A stretch of DNA of 64,000 nucleotides from Lactobacillus johnsonii ATCC 33200 (GCF_000159355.1 NZ_GG670121.1:486940-550939); one strand, 5' to 3'; shown: positions 1 through 8,896, numbered from the stretch's first letter. A program made the numbers and translations. Notes: generated by a model from the letters alone, not told the origin.

Positions 1-2
1 AA

Positions 3-131
3 GCATTTACTCATCAACTATGGATGAATATTATTACTGTTGTAGTACTCTTTGGTTTGGGGTTCGTTTTACCATGGCTTCGTAAGCTTGAACAAAAGCG
101 TGAAGAAGAAATGATGGTTGAAGAAGATTAG
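3..131 (+). CDS. C-terminal end of a membrane protein (partial)
   Basis: Only the last 42 codons are in the window; the frame is open from the left edge to a TAG at 129-131. The piece shows one hydrophobic helix (about residues 8-29, rich in V, L, G) followed by a charged tail with KLEQKREEE and VEED, the usual end of a multi-pass transporter whose C-terminus lies in the cytoplasm. The family cannot be told from this piece. It converges on the copper operon, and a shared hairpin terminator lies between them. Confidence 0.6.
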   Translation, partial: AFTHQLWMNIITVVVLFGLGFVLPWLRKLEQKREEEMMVEED

Positions 132-137
132 CCTAAT

Positions 138-186
138 AAAAAAGACTGAATTAAGATTGATTGAATCTTAACTCAGTCTTTTTTTG
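138..186. terminator. Bidirectional Rho-independent terminator
   Basis: Long inverted repeat (AAAGACTGA...TCAGTCTTT with an inner TTAAGATT/AATCTTAA arm) flanked by A-rich and T-rich runs, so it can end both the left-edge gene and the copper operon that reads towards it. Confidence 0.85.
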
Positions 187-189
187 TCT

Positions 190-2115
190 CTAATTAGCTC
201 CAGCGATCTTCGCTTTATTCAAAAGTAGCGAACTACCAACAACTGAAACAGATGAAAATGCCATCGCTAAACCTGCTAATTCCGGACTTAGTGTAAAGCC
301 TAAACCAACGAATAAGCCAGCTGCAATTGGGATACCAATTGTATTGTAGATAAGAGCCCAGAAGAGGTTTAATTTAATACGATTGAAGGTCTTCTTTGAA
401 ATATCAAGAGCGCGAACAACACCTCTTAAATCATTTTGAACTAAGACAATACCACCAGAGTCAATTGCGATATCTGTACCAGATCCCATCGCAATTCCTA
501 CATCAGCTGTTGAGAGAGCGGGAGCATCATTGATACCATCCCCAACAAAGGCTACCTTATCGCCATTTTGTTGAAGCTCTTGAATATGTTCAGCTTTTTC
601 ATTTGGTAGAACGTCAGCAATAACTTGGTCAATGCCAACTTCGTTAGCGATAGCTTGAGCAACTTTTTCATTATCACCGGTAAGCATTACTGTCTTTAAT
701 CCACGTTTCTTAAGTTCGCTGATAGCTTCTTTAGAGCTTGGTTTAGGAACATCTTGAATAGCAATTAGGCCAATAATTTCACTATTTAAGCCGACATAAA
801 CAACTGTTTTAGCTTCTTCCTGTAATTTTGTAGCTTGCTTATTCATTTCCTGGGAAATGTTGACGTCGGCTAGTAATCGATTGCTTCCAACAAAAGCTGT
901 TTGATCATGGTAATTAGCTTTAACGCCTTTACCTTCAATTGCTTCAAAGTCGCTAACTTTTTCGATTTGTAATTTTTCAGAATCTGCTTTTTTAACTATC
1001 GCCGTAGCAAGCGGGTGTTCAGATGATTCTTCAAGACTTGCAGCAATTCTTAAAACTTGTTTTTTGTCACCGACAATATCAGTAACTTCAGGTCTACCGA
1101 CAGTGATAGTACCTGTTTTATCAAAGACAACAGTATTCAAGTCACTAACTTCTTGAAGAACTTCACCGTTCTTGATCAAAACTCCCATTTTAGCGCTACG
1201 AGCAGTACCAACCATTAAAGCGGTTGGAGTAGCAAGGCCTAAAGCACATGGGCAGGCAATAACGATTACGCTAACTGCAAAAAGCATGGCTTCAACAGCG
1301 GTTGCTCCAAGGAATGAGTACCAAATGATAAAAGTTAAAATGGCAATAATCATAGTAGCAGGGACAAAAATATTAGAAATTTTATCCGTTAAGTTTTGAA
1401 TTGGGGCATGACTAGTCTGAGCTTTTTTAACTAAATCAACAATTTGAGCAAGCATGGTGTCAGAACCAACTTTAGTAGCCTTGAAAGTGATTGTCCCGTT
1501 ACTATTAATAGTTGAACCTACAACGGTGTCACCAACTTTTTTAACTACCGGCATACTTTCACCGGTAACCATTGATTCATCCAGTGTAGTAACACCTTCT
1601 AGAATCTCACCATCAACTGGAATTTTTTCACCTGGCTTAACACGAATAATGTCGCCAACTTGAACTTGATCAAGTGGAATTTTTACAAATTTACTATCTC
1701 TTTGAACTTCCGCATCTTTTGCTTGTAAACCCATTAATTTACCTAAGGCATTTGACGCATTATCATGCATCTTTTCTTCCATAGCGTCGCCTAATAAGAC
1801 GAAGACAGTAACAAATGCTGCACTTTCAAAGTAAACTGGACGGTTGGTAATCATAGCAAAGATACTATAGAAATACGCAACAGCTGTACCAGTAGCTACT
1901 AAGGTATTCATATTAGCACTATGCTTTTTGAAAGCGGCAATAGCACTTTTCCAGTAAGGAAGTGCAGAGATTGCCATAATAATTGTGGTTGTAATAAGAG
2001 CAATCCAGTTATATCCTGGCATCATCCAATGGAATGGCATTGCAAACATTTGAATAAGCATTGGGATAGAGAGGATAAAAGATATCCAAAATCTTTTAAT
2101 GTTTGATAACTTCAT
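190..2115 (-). CDS. copA: Copper-translocating P1B-type ATPase CopA
   Basis: Integral-membrane ATPase of 641 residues expected to pump copper out of the cell. Visible P-type signatures: TGES of the actuator domain at about 184-187, the CPC metal site in the sixth membrane helix at about 288-290, the phosphorylated aspartate in DKTGT at 332-336, the P1B SEHP motif at 365-368 and GDGIND at 525-530. There is no N-terminal heavy-metal-associated domain with CxxC, so the protein is shorter than classical CopA (about 730-800). Its ATG overlaps the stop of the upstream cupredoxin gene by one base (TAATG), indicating translational coupling. It is the last gene of a copY-cupredoxin-cupredoxin-copA operon. 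Copper is favoured over zinc because of CPC and the context; transport direction is inferred from the family. Confidence 0.93.
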   Translation of the reverse strand: MKLSNIKRFWISFILSIPMLIQMFAMPFHWMMPGYNWIALITTTIIMAISALPYWKSAIAAFKKHSANMNTLVATGTAVAYFYSIFAMITNRPVYFESAAFVTVFVLLGDAMEEKMHDNASNALGKLMGLQAKDAEVQRDSKFVKIPLDQVQVGDIIRVKPGEKIPVDGEILEGVTTLDESMVTGESMPVVKKVGDTVVGSTINSNGTITFKATKVGSDTMLAQIVDLVKKAQTSHAPIQNLTDKISNIFVPATMIIAILTFIIWYSFLGATAVEAMLFAVSVIVIACPCALGLATPTALMVGTARSAKMGVLIKNGEVLQEVSDLNTVVFDKTGTITVGRPEVTDIVGDKKQVLRIAASLEESSEHPLATAIVKKADSEKLQIEKVSDFEAIEGKGVKANYHDQTAFVGSNRLLADVNISQEMNKQATKLQEEAKTVVYVGLNSEIIGLIAIQDVPKPSSKEAISELKKRGLKTVMLTGDNEKVAQAIANEVGIDQVIADVLPNEKAEHIQELQQNGDKVAFVGDGINDAPALSTADVGIAMGSGTDIAIDSGGIVLVQNDLRGVVRALDISKKTFNRIKLNLFWALIYNTIGIPIAAGLFVGLGFTLSPELAGLAMAFSSVSVVGSSLLLNKAKIAGAN

Positions 2116-2402
2116 TATTTAACAACAACCTTCCCATGAAACATGTCCATTCCGCAACTCCAATTATAAGTAGCAGGCTTGTCTGTAGGGATATTTACAA
2201 TGACCTCTTTTTTGCCATCGAGTTTATCATCTATATTCAAGTCTTTAAAAACTACTTCGTTCATACAGCCCATATTGTCAGATGGAATAAATTTTAATTG
2301 GGCTGGTTTACCTTGCTTAAAAGTAATGGTATCTGGTTTATAGCCATGATTTTCTGTATTGACAACAACTTTTTTGGTTTGATTTTTTGAAAAAATACTC
2401 AT
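2115..2402 (-). CDS. Small cupredoxin-domain protein
   Basis: 95-residue protein resembling the Cupredoxin_1 family: beta-rich, with a C-terminal SCGMDMFHG motif (about 82-90) that offers Cys, Met and His as possible copper ligands, an NHGY segment near residue 18 and a GCMNEV segment near 45. It has no signal peptide or membrane segment, so it is probably cytoplasmic, and it may act as a copper chaperone handing metal to CopA, which itself lacks a metal-binding N-terminus. It shares its fold and C-terminal motif with the next gene upstream, of which it looks like a soluble duplicate. Stop codon overlaps the copA start. The chaperone role is inference. Confidence 0.75.
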   Translation of the reverse strand: MSIFSKNQTKKVVVNTENHGYKPDTITFKQGKPAQLKFIPSDNMGCMNEVVFKDLNIDDKLDGKKEVIVNIPTDKPATYNWSCGMDMFHGKVVVK

Positions 2403-2420
2403 TTTAAATAGATCCTTTCT

Positions 2421-2798
2421 TTATTTAACGATAACTTTTCCGTGGAACATATCCATTCCGCAAGCAAAGTTATAGGTTCCGGCCTTGTCTGTTGGAATAT
2501 TGACAGTAGTAATTTTTTGTTTGGTTAAGTCCTCATTAACTCCTAATTGTTCGAAAACAACATGGGACAAACATGCTGTTGAGTCGCGCATGTCAAAGTT
2601 AACTTGAGCAGGCACACCTTTTTTAAGAATTACTGTTGAAGGTGAATAACCACCATTTACAACAATTGTTGCAGTTTGTTCATCATTAACAATTGTGCTC
2701 GTACTGGCAGCTTCTTTATGTTTGCCAAAGAACCACCAAATAATAAAACCGATTAAAATTACCCCTACGATTAAGGTAATGATCTGACTTCCATTCAT
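2421..2798 (-). CDS. Membrane-anchored cupredoxin-domain protein
   Basis: 125 residues: an N-terminal membrane helix (about 5-24) followed by a cupredoxin-like domain ending in ACGMDMFHG, the same copper-ligand pattern as the downstream soluble paralogue. TACLSH near residue 80 supplies a further Cys and His. The single helix with a positively charged KHK stretch after it suggests that the domain may face the cytoplasm (positive-inside rule), which would put it beside CopA; the opposite orientation cannot be excluded. It sits 12 bp after copY and 18 bp before the soluble copy, in one operon. Confidence 0.75.
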   Translation of the reverse strand: MNGSQIITLIVGVILIGFIIWWFFGKHKEAASTSTIVNDEQTATIVVNGGYSPSTVILKKGVPAQVNFDMRDSTACLSHVVFEQLGVNEDLTKQKITTVNIPTDKAGTYNFACGMDMFHGKVIVK

Positions 2799-2810
2799 TC
2801 TTGTTTCCTC

Positions 2811-3245
2811 CTAACAAATAGTAGACCCTGTTTTTAAGCAGTTGCAGGGAACCATCTCAGGTGCCTCTTTTTCTTTTTGACTGATTTCTTTTTTCATCTT
2901 TATTAAATCACCTTTAGAAACGGGGGAGTCTTCTAAAAGTTTCAAAATTACCTCGCCTTTGTGCATATCACACATTCTATTTAGTAAGGTCTTAGCTTCG
3001 TTGTACGTCATGTCGGTTTGATTAACCGTAGTCGTGTAGATGTACCGGCGTCCATCTTGCTTAGCATTTAACCAGCCTTTTTGAACGAGACGTCTAATTA
3101 AAGTTTTGATAGTAGAATCTGTCCAATCTTTTTTAGCCTGAAGCTCGTTTAAAATTTGTTTTGTATTTGTTTCACCTAATGTCCAGACAATGCGCATTAC
3201 TTCCCATTCACTGTCTGAAATTGAAGATAAATTCTTTTCACTCAT
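2811..3245 (-). CDS. copY: CopY-type copper-responsive repressor (BlaI/MecI/CopY family)
   Basis: 144-residue winged-helix repressor. The first 80 residues carry the BlaI/MecI/CopY DNA-binding fold (SDSEWEVMRIVW, TIKTLIRRLVQKGWL). The C-terminus has CNC followed eight residues later by a final Cys, a degenerate form of the CxCx4CxC motif by which CopY exchanges Zn for Cu(I) and leaves DNA. It is the first gene of the copper operon and two cop boxes lie just upstream, so autoregulation and copper-induced derepression are expected. The missing fourth cysteine may alter metal affinity. Confidence 0.9.
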   Translation of the reverse strand: MSEKNLSSISDSEWEVMRIVWTLGETNTKQILNELQAKKDWTDSTIKTLIRRLVQKGWLNAKQDGRRYIYTTTVNQTDMTYNEAKTLLNRMCDMHKGEVILKLLEDSPVSKGDLIKMKKEISQKEKEAPEMVPCNCLKTGSTIC

Positions 3246-3263
3246 TTATATATTCCTTTCGTT

Positions 3264-3273
3264 TACAAATGTA
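3264..3273 (-). promoter_or_regulatory. cop box 1 (CopY operator)
   Basis: TACAAATGTA, an exact match to the CopY consensus TACAnnTGTA, 19 bp upstream of the copY start codon. Confidence 0.88.
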
Positions 3274-3291
3274 ATCATATAACTTTTAGTT

Positions 3292-3301
3292 TACATTTGT
3301 C
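3292..3301 (-). promoter_or_regulatory. cop box 2 (CopY operator)
   Basis: TACATTTGTC, one mismatch from TACAnnTGTA, 28 bp from the first box. Paired boxes of this kind are usual in cop promoters. Confidence 0.75.
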
Positions 3302-3402
3302 AACAATAAAGATCGATGTACTTAATAAAAATATAATTAAATTATTGTTAAAATAATCATTTCATAGTAAAATCTAGACAAATAATTTAAGAAGGTGAGT
3401 AG

Positions 3403-3960
3403 ATGGACGATAAAAGATGGATTGAACTAGCTAAAAGACGTAAGCAAGATAAGTATTTCGGTATTATCAGCTTGTTGATTGCTTTGATGATGGTTTTCTT
3501 TACATTGAAAAATATTGGTTGGCTACTTACTTTCATTGTCGTAGCAGTTATTCTCTACTACTGGATTGATGTGGAACAGATGCTTGAAGACAGTAAGGCA
3601 ATTAATAGGACGCAGAAGATTATTTTTATTATCCTTGGAATAGTTTATGAACTGACTAGCATTATTTTTGCTTTCATTAATTTAGATTATTTATTATTAG
3701 CTTTTGGCATTGTAAGTGCAGGATATTTAGGCTTTAAGATAAATACGGTATTTCGTAAAGATTTGAAGAATAAAAAACTGAAATTTGGGGAGAGTATAGT
3801 CGCAATTTGTCTCGGACTCGGAGCTGCAATCTTGCTTATATTACTTACTCCTAAAGACATTCTTTGGCTATTTCTTTTGATTTTTGCTTTAGCTTATAAT
3901 CTGATTCACCTAATTGTTAGAATTAAGGTTGAACATGACGGAACTAACCGAGAACTGTAG
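3403..3960 (+). CDS. Hypothetical membrane protein, paralogue A
   Basis: 185 residues with about six hydrophobic helices and a conserved C-terminal tail containing YNLIHLIVRIKVE. I do not recognise the family. The next gene encodes a clear paralogue with the same hydropathy pattern, same tail and the same YYWID/YYLID-EQ-LE segment near residues 46-58, so the pair arose by tandem duplication. RBS AGAAGGTGAG precedes the ATG. The two genes are 21 bp apart and share one terminator. Confidence 0.75.
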   Translation: MDDKRWIELAKRRKQDKYFGIISLLIALMMVFFTLKNIGWLLTFIVVAVILYYWIDVEQMLEDSKAINRTQKIIFIILGIVYELTSIIFAFINLDYLLLAFGIVSAGYLGFKINTVFRKDLKNKKLKFGESIVAICLGLGAAILLILLTPKDILWLFLLIFALAYNLIHLIVRIKVEHDGTNREL

Positions 3961-3981
3961 GAAAAAGAAAGGGATGAGTAG

Positions 3982-4527
3982 ATGCGCCCAGACTTGATTC
4001 TTAAAAATAGAAAGTTGAATCATATTATCGGCGTAATAGGAATCAGTCTGAGTATTGTAGTGATATTTTTAGCCTTAAAAAATGTAAGCTGGGTATATCG
4101 ACTAGTGGCAGTATGTGCAATCATTTATTACCTTATTGACATAGAACAAAAATTAGAAGAAGACCATGCAATTACAAAAACAGGTCGAAATATTATAGTT
4201 GTAAGTGGTAGTTTTTATATAGGCTTTAGCATAATTTGTGCCTTTATAAATATTGATCTTTTATTAAGGCTGGCTGGAATCACAGGTTCAGGCTATTTAG
4301 GATTTAAGACCTATCAGATGATTAGAGAAGGAATTCTGAATAAGAAATTGAAGTTAGCTGATAGTTTAGTAGCAACTTTTTTAGGTGTTTTTCCAGCTAT
4401 TTTACTAATTATTTATGCATCTATTGCTTTTTTGATAATTTTATTAGCATTAACTTTGCTGTATAACTTAATCCACTTGATAGTTAGAATTAAAGTTGAA
4501 CGTGGTTCAACGAATCGACAATTCTAA
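3982..4527 (+). CDS. Hypothetical membrane protein, paralogue B
   Basis: 181 residues, about six membrane helices, aligned end to end with the preceding protein; shared landmarks include GYLGFK near residue 105 and the YNLIHLIVRIKVE tail. Function unknown. RBS AAAGGGATGAG precedes the ATG. Divergence between the two copies is large, so the duplication is not recent. Confidence 0.75.
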   Translation: MRPDLILKNRKLNHIIGVIGISLSIVVIFLALKNVSWVYRLVAVCAIIYYLIDIEQKLEEDHAITKTGRNIIVVSGSFYIGFSIICAFINIDLLLRLAGITGSGYLGFKTYQMIREGILNKKLKLADSLVATFLGVFPAILLIIYASIAFLIILLALTLLYNLIHLIVRIKVERGSTNRQF

Positions 4528-4530
4528 AAT

Positions 4531-4578
4531 AAAAAAGGTAGAGTATTCGATTTTCAGGTCGAGTACTCTACCTTTTTT
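4531..4578. terminator. Bidirectional terminator
   Basis: AAAAAAGGTAGAGTA / TACTCTACCTTTTTT inverted repeat between the paralogous membrane proteins and the convergent deformylase-like gene. Confidence 0.85.
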
Positions 4579-4609
4579 ATGAAAAATAGTATACGTAAAA
4601 ATTTTTTAA

Positions 4610-5023
4610 TTAAATCAAAATTCCATTACAATGATCAACTTCATGTTGAATTACCTCGGCAGTAAAATCAGAGAAACTTTGCTGCCGAGTTTCTAAATTC
4701 TCATTTTGATATTTAACTGTGATGTTCTTGTATCTTTCAGTTGGACGTTCTCCAGTTAAAGAAAGACAACCCTCATAAGCTAGATATTTGTCATCTTGGG
4801 CCACAATAATTGGGTTAAGCATCACAATTGGGAGTGGTCCAATAAATAAAGCAATAATTCGTTTTTGAACACCAATCATATTTGCGGCGAGGCCAGCTGC
4901 TCTATACTTATTAGCCAGTAAAGTGTCCTTTAAATCAGTGGCTGCTCCTAAATCTTGTTTAGTTGCTGGTAGAGACTTAAATTTTAAAGAAAGTTCATCA
5001 TGAATAATAAGTTTGACCGCCAT
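4610..5023 (-). CDS. Peptide deformylase-like protein
   Basis: 137 residues, shorter than typical Def (about 150-190). Motif 2 (EGCLS, about residues 85-89) and motif 3 (QHEVDH, near the C-terminus) keep the Cys and two His that bind the catalytic metal and the catalytic Glu. Motif 1, normally GhGhAAxQ, reads AGLAANM, so the glutamine that stabilises the oxyanion is replaced by Met. Lactobacilli usually carry a canonical def elsewhere; this looks like the divergent second type. Activity on formyl-Met peptides is therefore uncertain. Monocistronic, RBS GGAG. Confidence 0.8.
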   Translation of the reverse strand: MAVKLIIHDELSLKFKSLPATKQDLGAATDLKDTLLANKYRAAGLAANMIGVQKRIIALFIGPLPIVMLNPIIVAQDDKYLAYEGCLSLTGERPTERYKNITVKYQNENLETRQQSFSDFTAEVIQHEVDHCNGILI

Positions 5024-5087
5024 AAAAATAATTCTCCATTGTTATTTTTATCCTAATTATCGCATATTACTCGCGTAAAATTTAAGT

Positions 5088-5582
5088 TTAATTATTTTTT
5101 CTTTCTTTAATTACAAGACGAATTGAATTTATTACCCGGGCAATAATGATCACTATCCCTACAAATAATGAAAGATAGCCTAATGGAATTAAGAAGAAGT
5201 TTTCGTGTAAAAAACCATTACTATCAATATAAGAAACAGAGGCACCGCTGATTAAGAAGAAAATAATTTCTAAAATAATGAATGCACTCCCGATGATAGT
5301 AGTGACCATATTAAATTTTGCTGCCCGTGTTCTTTTACCATCATTAATCAAAGTTTGCTCAATTTTATTCATCTTTTTATCTCCTAAAATTAATTCATCA
5401 AGGGAAACACCAAATGTTTTTGCAATTAAAATAATCATTTCGAAATCAGGAGGATTACGATTTTTTTCCCAGTTAAAAATAGCTTGCCTAGTTACATTCA
5501 ATTTTTTGGCCATCTCTTCCTGAGTCAAGTTACTTTCTTTTCGAAGGCGTTTTATTTGTTCGTTAAAGTCCATTTTGCCCAC
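5088..5582 (-). CDS. XRE-family regulator with two membrane helices
   Basis: 164 residues. Residues 6-60 form a helix-turn-helix of the XRE type (LRKESNLTQEEMAKKLNVTRQAIFNWEK). Two hydrophobic segments follow at about 95-115 and 130-150, so the DNA-binding domain is tethered to the inner face of the membrane. RBS GAGGTGG precedes the ATG. Targets are not evident; it stands alone between the deformylase-like gene and a purine permease. Confidence 0.8.
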   Translation of the reverse strand: MGKMDFNEQIKRLRKESNLTQEEMAKKLNVTRQAIFNWEKNRNPPDFEMIILIAKTFGVSLDELILGDKKMNKIEQTLINDGKRTRAAKFNMVTTIIGSAFIILEIIFFLISGASVSYIDSNGFLHENFFLIPLGYLSLFVGIVIIIARVINSIRLVIKERKNN

Positions 5583-5612
5583 CTCATAATTTAATTTAAT
5601 GAAAATTGAGTC

Positions 5613-5670
5613 AAAAAAAACAAGCTAGCAATGCTTGCATCTTAAGAGATAGCGTTACTAGCTTGAAAAA
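5613..5670 (-). terminator. Terminator of first purine permease gene
   Basis: Long imperfect stem CAAGCTAGTAACGC / GCATTGCTAGCTTG followed by eight T on the minus strand. Confidence 0.8.
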
Positions 5671-5680
5671 AGATTCTTAA

Positions 5681-6994
5681 TTAGCCCATATTAGTAATTA
5701 AGAAGAAGATAACAAAGATTACAAATAAAATGTACATCATTGGAGATACTTCTTTATAGCGCTTAGAAGCAATCATAGTAATTGGATAAGCGATCATTCC
5801 TAAGGCTAAACCATCAGAGATGGAGTAAGTTAAAGGCATACCAACTACTACTAGGAAGGATGGGAAGGCAATTTCAAAGTTATCCCAATGGATGTATTTA
5901 AGATTACCTGCCATCAAAACTCCGACTATGATTAAGGCTGGAGCCGTTACAGTTGTTGGAATTACTGCTAAAAGTGGACTGAAGATCATTGAAATTAAGA
6001 ATAGAATACCAACGAAAATAGCAGTTAAACCAGTTCTACCGCCCATTGCGATACCGGCACTTGATTCAACAGAAGTACCAAGTGGAGCAGTACCTAACAC
6101 AGACCCTTCAACCATAGCTAGTGAGTCTGACAAGAAAGCTTTTCCAATCCGTGGAATCTTACCGTTTTTGTCAACCATTCCAGCCTGTTGTGTCATACCA
6201 ATTAAGGTACCAGCAGTATCAAAAAATGTAACAAGTAAGAATGTTAAAACAACCATAAATAGCTGTGGCGTATTGATATCTTTTAAGTGAAATACTGCTT
6301 GACCAAAGGTTGGAGCAATACTTGGAGCACCTGAAACAATACCATGTGGCATTGGAATTTGACCAATAATCATTCCGAAAATAGCAGTTACAATCATTCC
6401 GATGAAAATTGAGCCCGGTACTTTAGCTGCCATTAAGATAACAGTTAAGATTAAACCAAATAATGTGATCCAAACTGCTGGATTGTTAAATGAACCAAGA
6501 CCAACAAGAGATGATTTATTGTCGACAATCAATTTACCATTTTGCAATCCAATAAAAGCAATGAACAAGCCAATACCAGCAGAAATTGCATATTTTAAAT
6601 CTTGAGGAATTGCATCAACAACTTTTTCACGAAGTTTTAAAACGGTAATCAAAATGAATAAAATTGAAGCTACTAACACACTAGCTAGGGCAGTTTGCCA
6701 ATTGATATGCATTCCGATAACAACGTTATATGAGAAAAAGGCTGCACTACCAAGTGTTGGTGCTAAGGCAATAGGATAATTCGCAATAAATCCCATCAAG
6801 AAACAACCAATTGCGGTTGCAATAGCAGTAACAGTAAAGGCAGCTCCTTTATTAATGCCAGCTGCACTTAAAATATTCGGGTTAACAAAAAGGATGTATG
6901 ACAATGAAACAAACGTGGTTAAGGCTGCAATTAATTCACGTTTGACATTAGTATGAGCATCCTCTAAATGAAAGATCTTGTCTAAAAATTGCAT
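5681..6994 (-). CDS. NCS2-family purine permease, riboswitch-controlled
   Basis: 437-residue transporter of the AzgA/PbuG branch of NCS2 permeases (guanine/hypoxanthine/adenine uptake). Family landmarks: TTFVSLSYILFVNP near residue 30, TLGSAAFF near 80, FLLVTFFDTAGTLIGM near 255 and GTSVESSAGIAMGGRTGL near 305. The second of two adjacent ATG codons is chosen because the GGAG site is only two bases from the first. It is one of three paralogues in this window and the only one preceded by a purine riboswitch with an intrinsic terminator. In the substrate-contacting TLGLNAFF region it reads TLGSAAFF, unlike its sisters (GLNAFF, GINAFF), so its substrate may differ. Confidence 0.88.
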   Translation of the reverse strand: MQFLDKIFHLEDAHTNVKRELIAALTTFVSLSYILFVNPNILSAAGINKGAAFTVTAIATAIGCFLMGFIANYPIALAPTLGSAAFFSYNVVIGMHINWQTALASVLVASILFILITVLKLREKVVDAIPQDLKYAISAGIGLFIAFIGLQNGKLIVDNKSSLVGLGSFNNPAVWITLFGLILTVILMAAKVPGSIFIGMIVTAIFGMIIGQIPMPHGIVSGAPSIAPTFGQAVFHLKDINTPQLFMVVLTFLLVTFFDTAGTLIGMTQQAGMVDKNGKIPRIGKAFLSDSLAMVEGSVLGTAPLGTSVESSAGIAMGGRTGLTAIFVGILFLISMIFSPLLAVIPTTVTAPALIIVGVLMAGNLKYIHWDNFEIAFPSFLVVVGMPLTYSISDGLALGMIAYPITMIASKRYKEVSPMMYILFVIFVIFFLITNMG

Positions 6995-7020
6995 CATTTC
7001 TCCAACATAAAATAAAAATG

Positions 7021-7156
7021 AAAAAAGGACACAGTTTACCCAAGAGCCACGGGTAAAAGATGTCCTTTAAAGCAATTTATGACGTCTGATACCTATAGTC
7101 CTGAATTTATGGCTCAGGGTAGATACTGTCGACCTTATTTCGACGATATATAGATA
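7021..7156 (-). promoter_or_regulatory. Purine (guanine-class) riboswitch with intrinsic terminator
   Basis: Aptamer at 7090-7156 on the minus strand: P1 pairs UAUCUAUA with UAUAGGUA, P2 is GUCGA/UCGAC with an AAUAAGG loop, J2/3 carries the hallmark UAUCUACC, P3 is CCUGA/UCAGG with a CAUAAAU loop, and J3/1 reads GGACUAUAGG. The C in GACUAU corresponds to C74, which specifies guanine/hypoxanthine rather than adenine. Downstream (7021-7068) a GGACA..TTTACCC / GGGTAAA..TGTCC hairpin with six T forms the expression platform, implying that purine sufficiency stops transcription of the permease gene. Confidence 0.9.
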
Positions 7157-7223
7157 ACTTGATTGTTAAGTATTCTAGCAGAAACATATCGTATACGCAA
7201 ATGGAGATAGATGATTTCAAAAT

Positions 7224-7246
7224 AAAAAGAGCATACAGCTCTTTTT
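7224..7246. terminator. Terminator of permease-pyrophosphohydrolase operon
   Basis: AAAAAGAGC / GCTCTTTTT hairpin just downstream of the MazG-like gene. Confidence 0.85.
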
Positions 7247-7256
7247 ACTCTAATAC

Positions 7257-7556
7257 TTATTTATCAGTATTCATCAAAAGGAATTTGGTAAAGCTACCTT
7301 TTTCAGCTTTCTTTGCTTTTACTTGCTTTAGTAATTCTTCTTTACTAATATTTTTAAAATCTAAAAATGCTTCTAACACTGTGTAAACATCAGCTAATTC
7401 TTCAAGGAGATTTTGATCATCAGGCGCAGCTTTAACTTCATTAGCTTCTTCGACGATTTTATTTTTTAAGGCATCTTCTCGTTCTTCAGGTTTAAGTTGA
7501 CGATAAGATGCGTAGGTAGCGAATTCAGGAATTTTGTCTCTAACTAGTTTTTTCAT
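7257..7556 (-). CDS. MazG-like nucleoside triphosphate pyrophosphohydrolase
   Basis: 99 residues. The MazG/HisE-like metal-binding signature is visible: EEANE at about 36-40 and EELAD at about 52-56 (ExxE...ExxD pattern), preceded by the KLVRDKIPE opening typical of this small family. Such proteins hydrolyse non-canonical or surplus NTPs to NMP and pyrophosphate. It starts 10 bp after the second purine permease, so it is its operon partner, which fits a role in purine nucleotide housekeeping. Exact substrate unknown. Confidence 0.8.
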   Translation of the reverse strand: MKKLVRDKIPEFATYASYRQLKPEEREDALKNKIVEEANEVKAAPDDQNLLEELADVYTVLEAFLDFKNISKEELLKQVKAKKAEKGSFTKFLLMNTDK

Positions 7557-7566
7557 TTTGTAATCT

Positions 7567-8877
7567 CTATTTTACATTTAGAACAACGAAGTAAATGACG
7601 AAGACAAAGAATAAGATCCACATCATTGGCGTAATTTCTTTGAATCTCTTAGCAGCAAGCATTGATACTGGGTAAATAATTAAGCCCCAGCCAAGACCGT
7701 CTGAAATTGAGTAGGTAAGAGGCATACCGAGTGCGATTAAGAAACAAGGAATTGCAATTTCAAGATCAGTCCAGTGTACATGTGCTAAGTTTTCAGCCAT
7801 TAATACCCCAACGATGATTAAAGCAGGGGCAGTTACTTGAGTGGTAAAGACACTTAAGATTGGGCTGAAGATGGTTGAGATTAAGAAGAAAATACCAACC
7901 CAGACAGCAGTTAAACCGGTTCTACCACCAACTGCAATACCAGCACTTGATTCAACAAAGGCACCAACTGGTGAAGTACCAAGAACAGAACCAACTAACA
8001 TACCAGATGAGTCAGCTGCTAAAGCTTCACCGGCACGTGGCATTTTGTTGTCTTTCATAAGACCTGCTTGTTGAACAAGTCCGATTAAAGTACCAGTAGT
8101 GTCAAAGAAAGTAACCAGTAAGAAAGTGAAGACAACGATCCACATTTGTACAGTATTAATGTCGCTAATATGGAAAACAGCTTGACCAAAAATTGGTGAA
8201 AGACTTGGAACGCCTGAAATAAAGGCCTTAGGCATTGGAATTTGACCAATTATAATCCCAAAGACAGCAGCCACGATCATTCCGATAAAGATGGCCCCAG
8301 GAACTCTGGCGATCATTAAGAAAATAGTTACAACTAAACCAAAAATTGTGATCCAAACAAGTGGATTGTTCAAAGCACCAACAGTAACTAAGGTAGAATC
8401 ACTCTTGCTAATTAATTTACCACCTTGTAGACCGATAAAGGCAATAAATAAACCGATACCAGCAGAAATAGCATATTTGATATCACTAGGAATAGCATCA
8501 ATAATCATCTCACGTACTTTAAATATAGTCAGTAAGATAAAAAGAATTGAAGCAACGAAAACGGCAGCTAAAGCAGTCTGCCATTTTACATGCATCCCTA
8601 AGCAGACCGTATAAGTAAAGAATGCATTCAGTCCTAAAGTTGGTGCAGAAGCAATAGGATAATTGGCAATTACTCCCATTACAATACAAGTAAAAGCGGC
8701 AGATAAGGCGGTGGCTGTAAATAGCGCTCCCTTGTTCATGCCACTTGCTCCTAAAACAGCTGGGTTAACAAAAAGGATATAAGACATACTTACAAAAGTA
8801 GTTAATCCAGCTAAAAACTCAGTTTTAAATGAAGTATGGTTTTCATTTAAATGGAAAAATTTACCAATTGAATTCAT
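7567..8877 (-). CDS. NCS2-family purine permease, PurBox-controlled (copy 2)
   Basis: 436 residues with the same landmarks as the other two permeases (TTFVSMSYILFVNP, TLGLNAFFTYTV, TFFDTTGTLIGL, GAFVESSAGIAVGGRTG). The ATG at 8877 is preferred over the TTG at 8889 because it lies six bases after GGAGGG. It heads an operon with the MazG-like pyrophosphohydrolase. A PurBox lies about 20 bp upstream, so purine-dependent control by PurR is likely instead of a riboswitch. Confidence 0.88.
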   Translation of the reverse strand: MNSIGKFFHLNENHTSFKTEFLAGLTTFVSMSYILFVNPAVLGASGMNKGALFTATALSAAFTCIVMGVIANYPIASAPTLGLNAFFTYTVCLGMHVKWQTALAAVFVASILFILLTIFKVREMIIDAIPSDIKYAISAGIGLFIAFIGLQGGKLISKSDSTLVTVGALNNPLVWITIFGLVVTIFLMIARVPGAIFIGMIVAAVFGIIIGQIPMPKAFISGVPSLSPIFGQAVFHISDINTVQMWIVVFTFLLVTFFDTTGTLIGLVQQAGLMKDNKMPRAGEALAADSSGMLVGSVLGTSPVGAFVESSAGIAVGGRTGLTAVWVGIFFLISTIFSPILSVFTTQVTAPALIIVGVLMAENLAHVHWTDLEIAIPCFLIALGMPLTYSISDGLGWGLIIYPVSMLAAKRFKEITPMMWILFFVFVIYFVVLNVK

Positions 8878-8896
8878 GTAGCCCTCCAAGAATGGT

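Noticed and set aside
7841..8614. Several open frames opposite the purine permease genes (also near 5892, 10311 and 1172)
   Set aside because: They are antisense shadows of conserved membrane proteins with no RBS and low-complexity composition.
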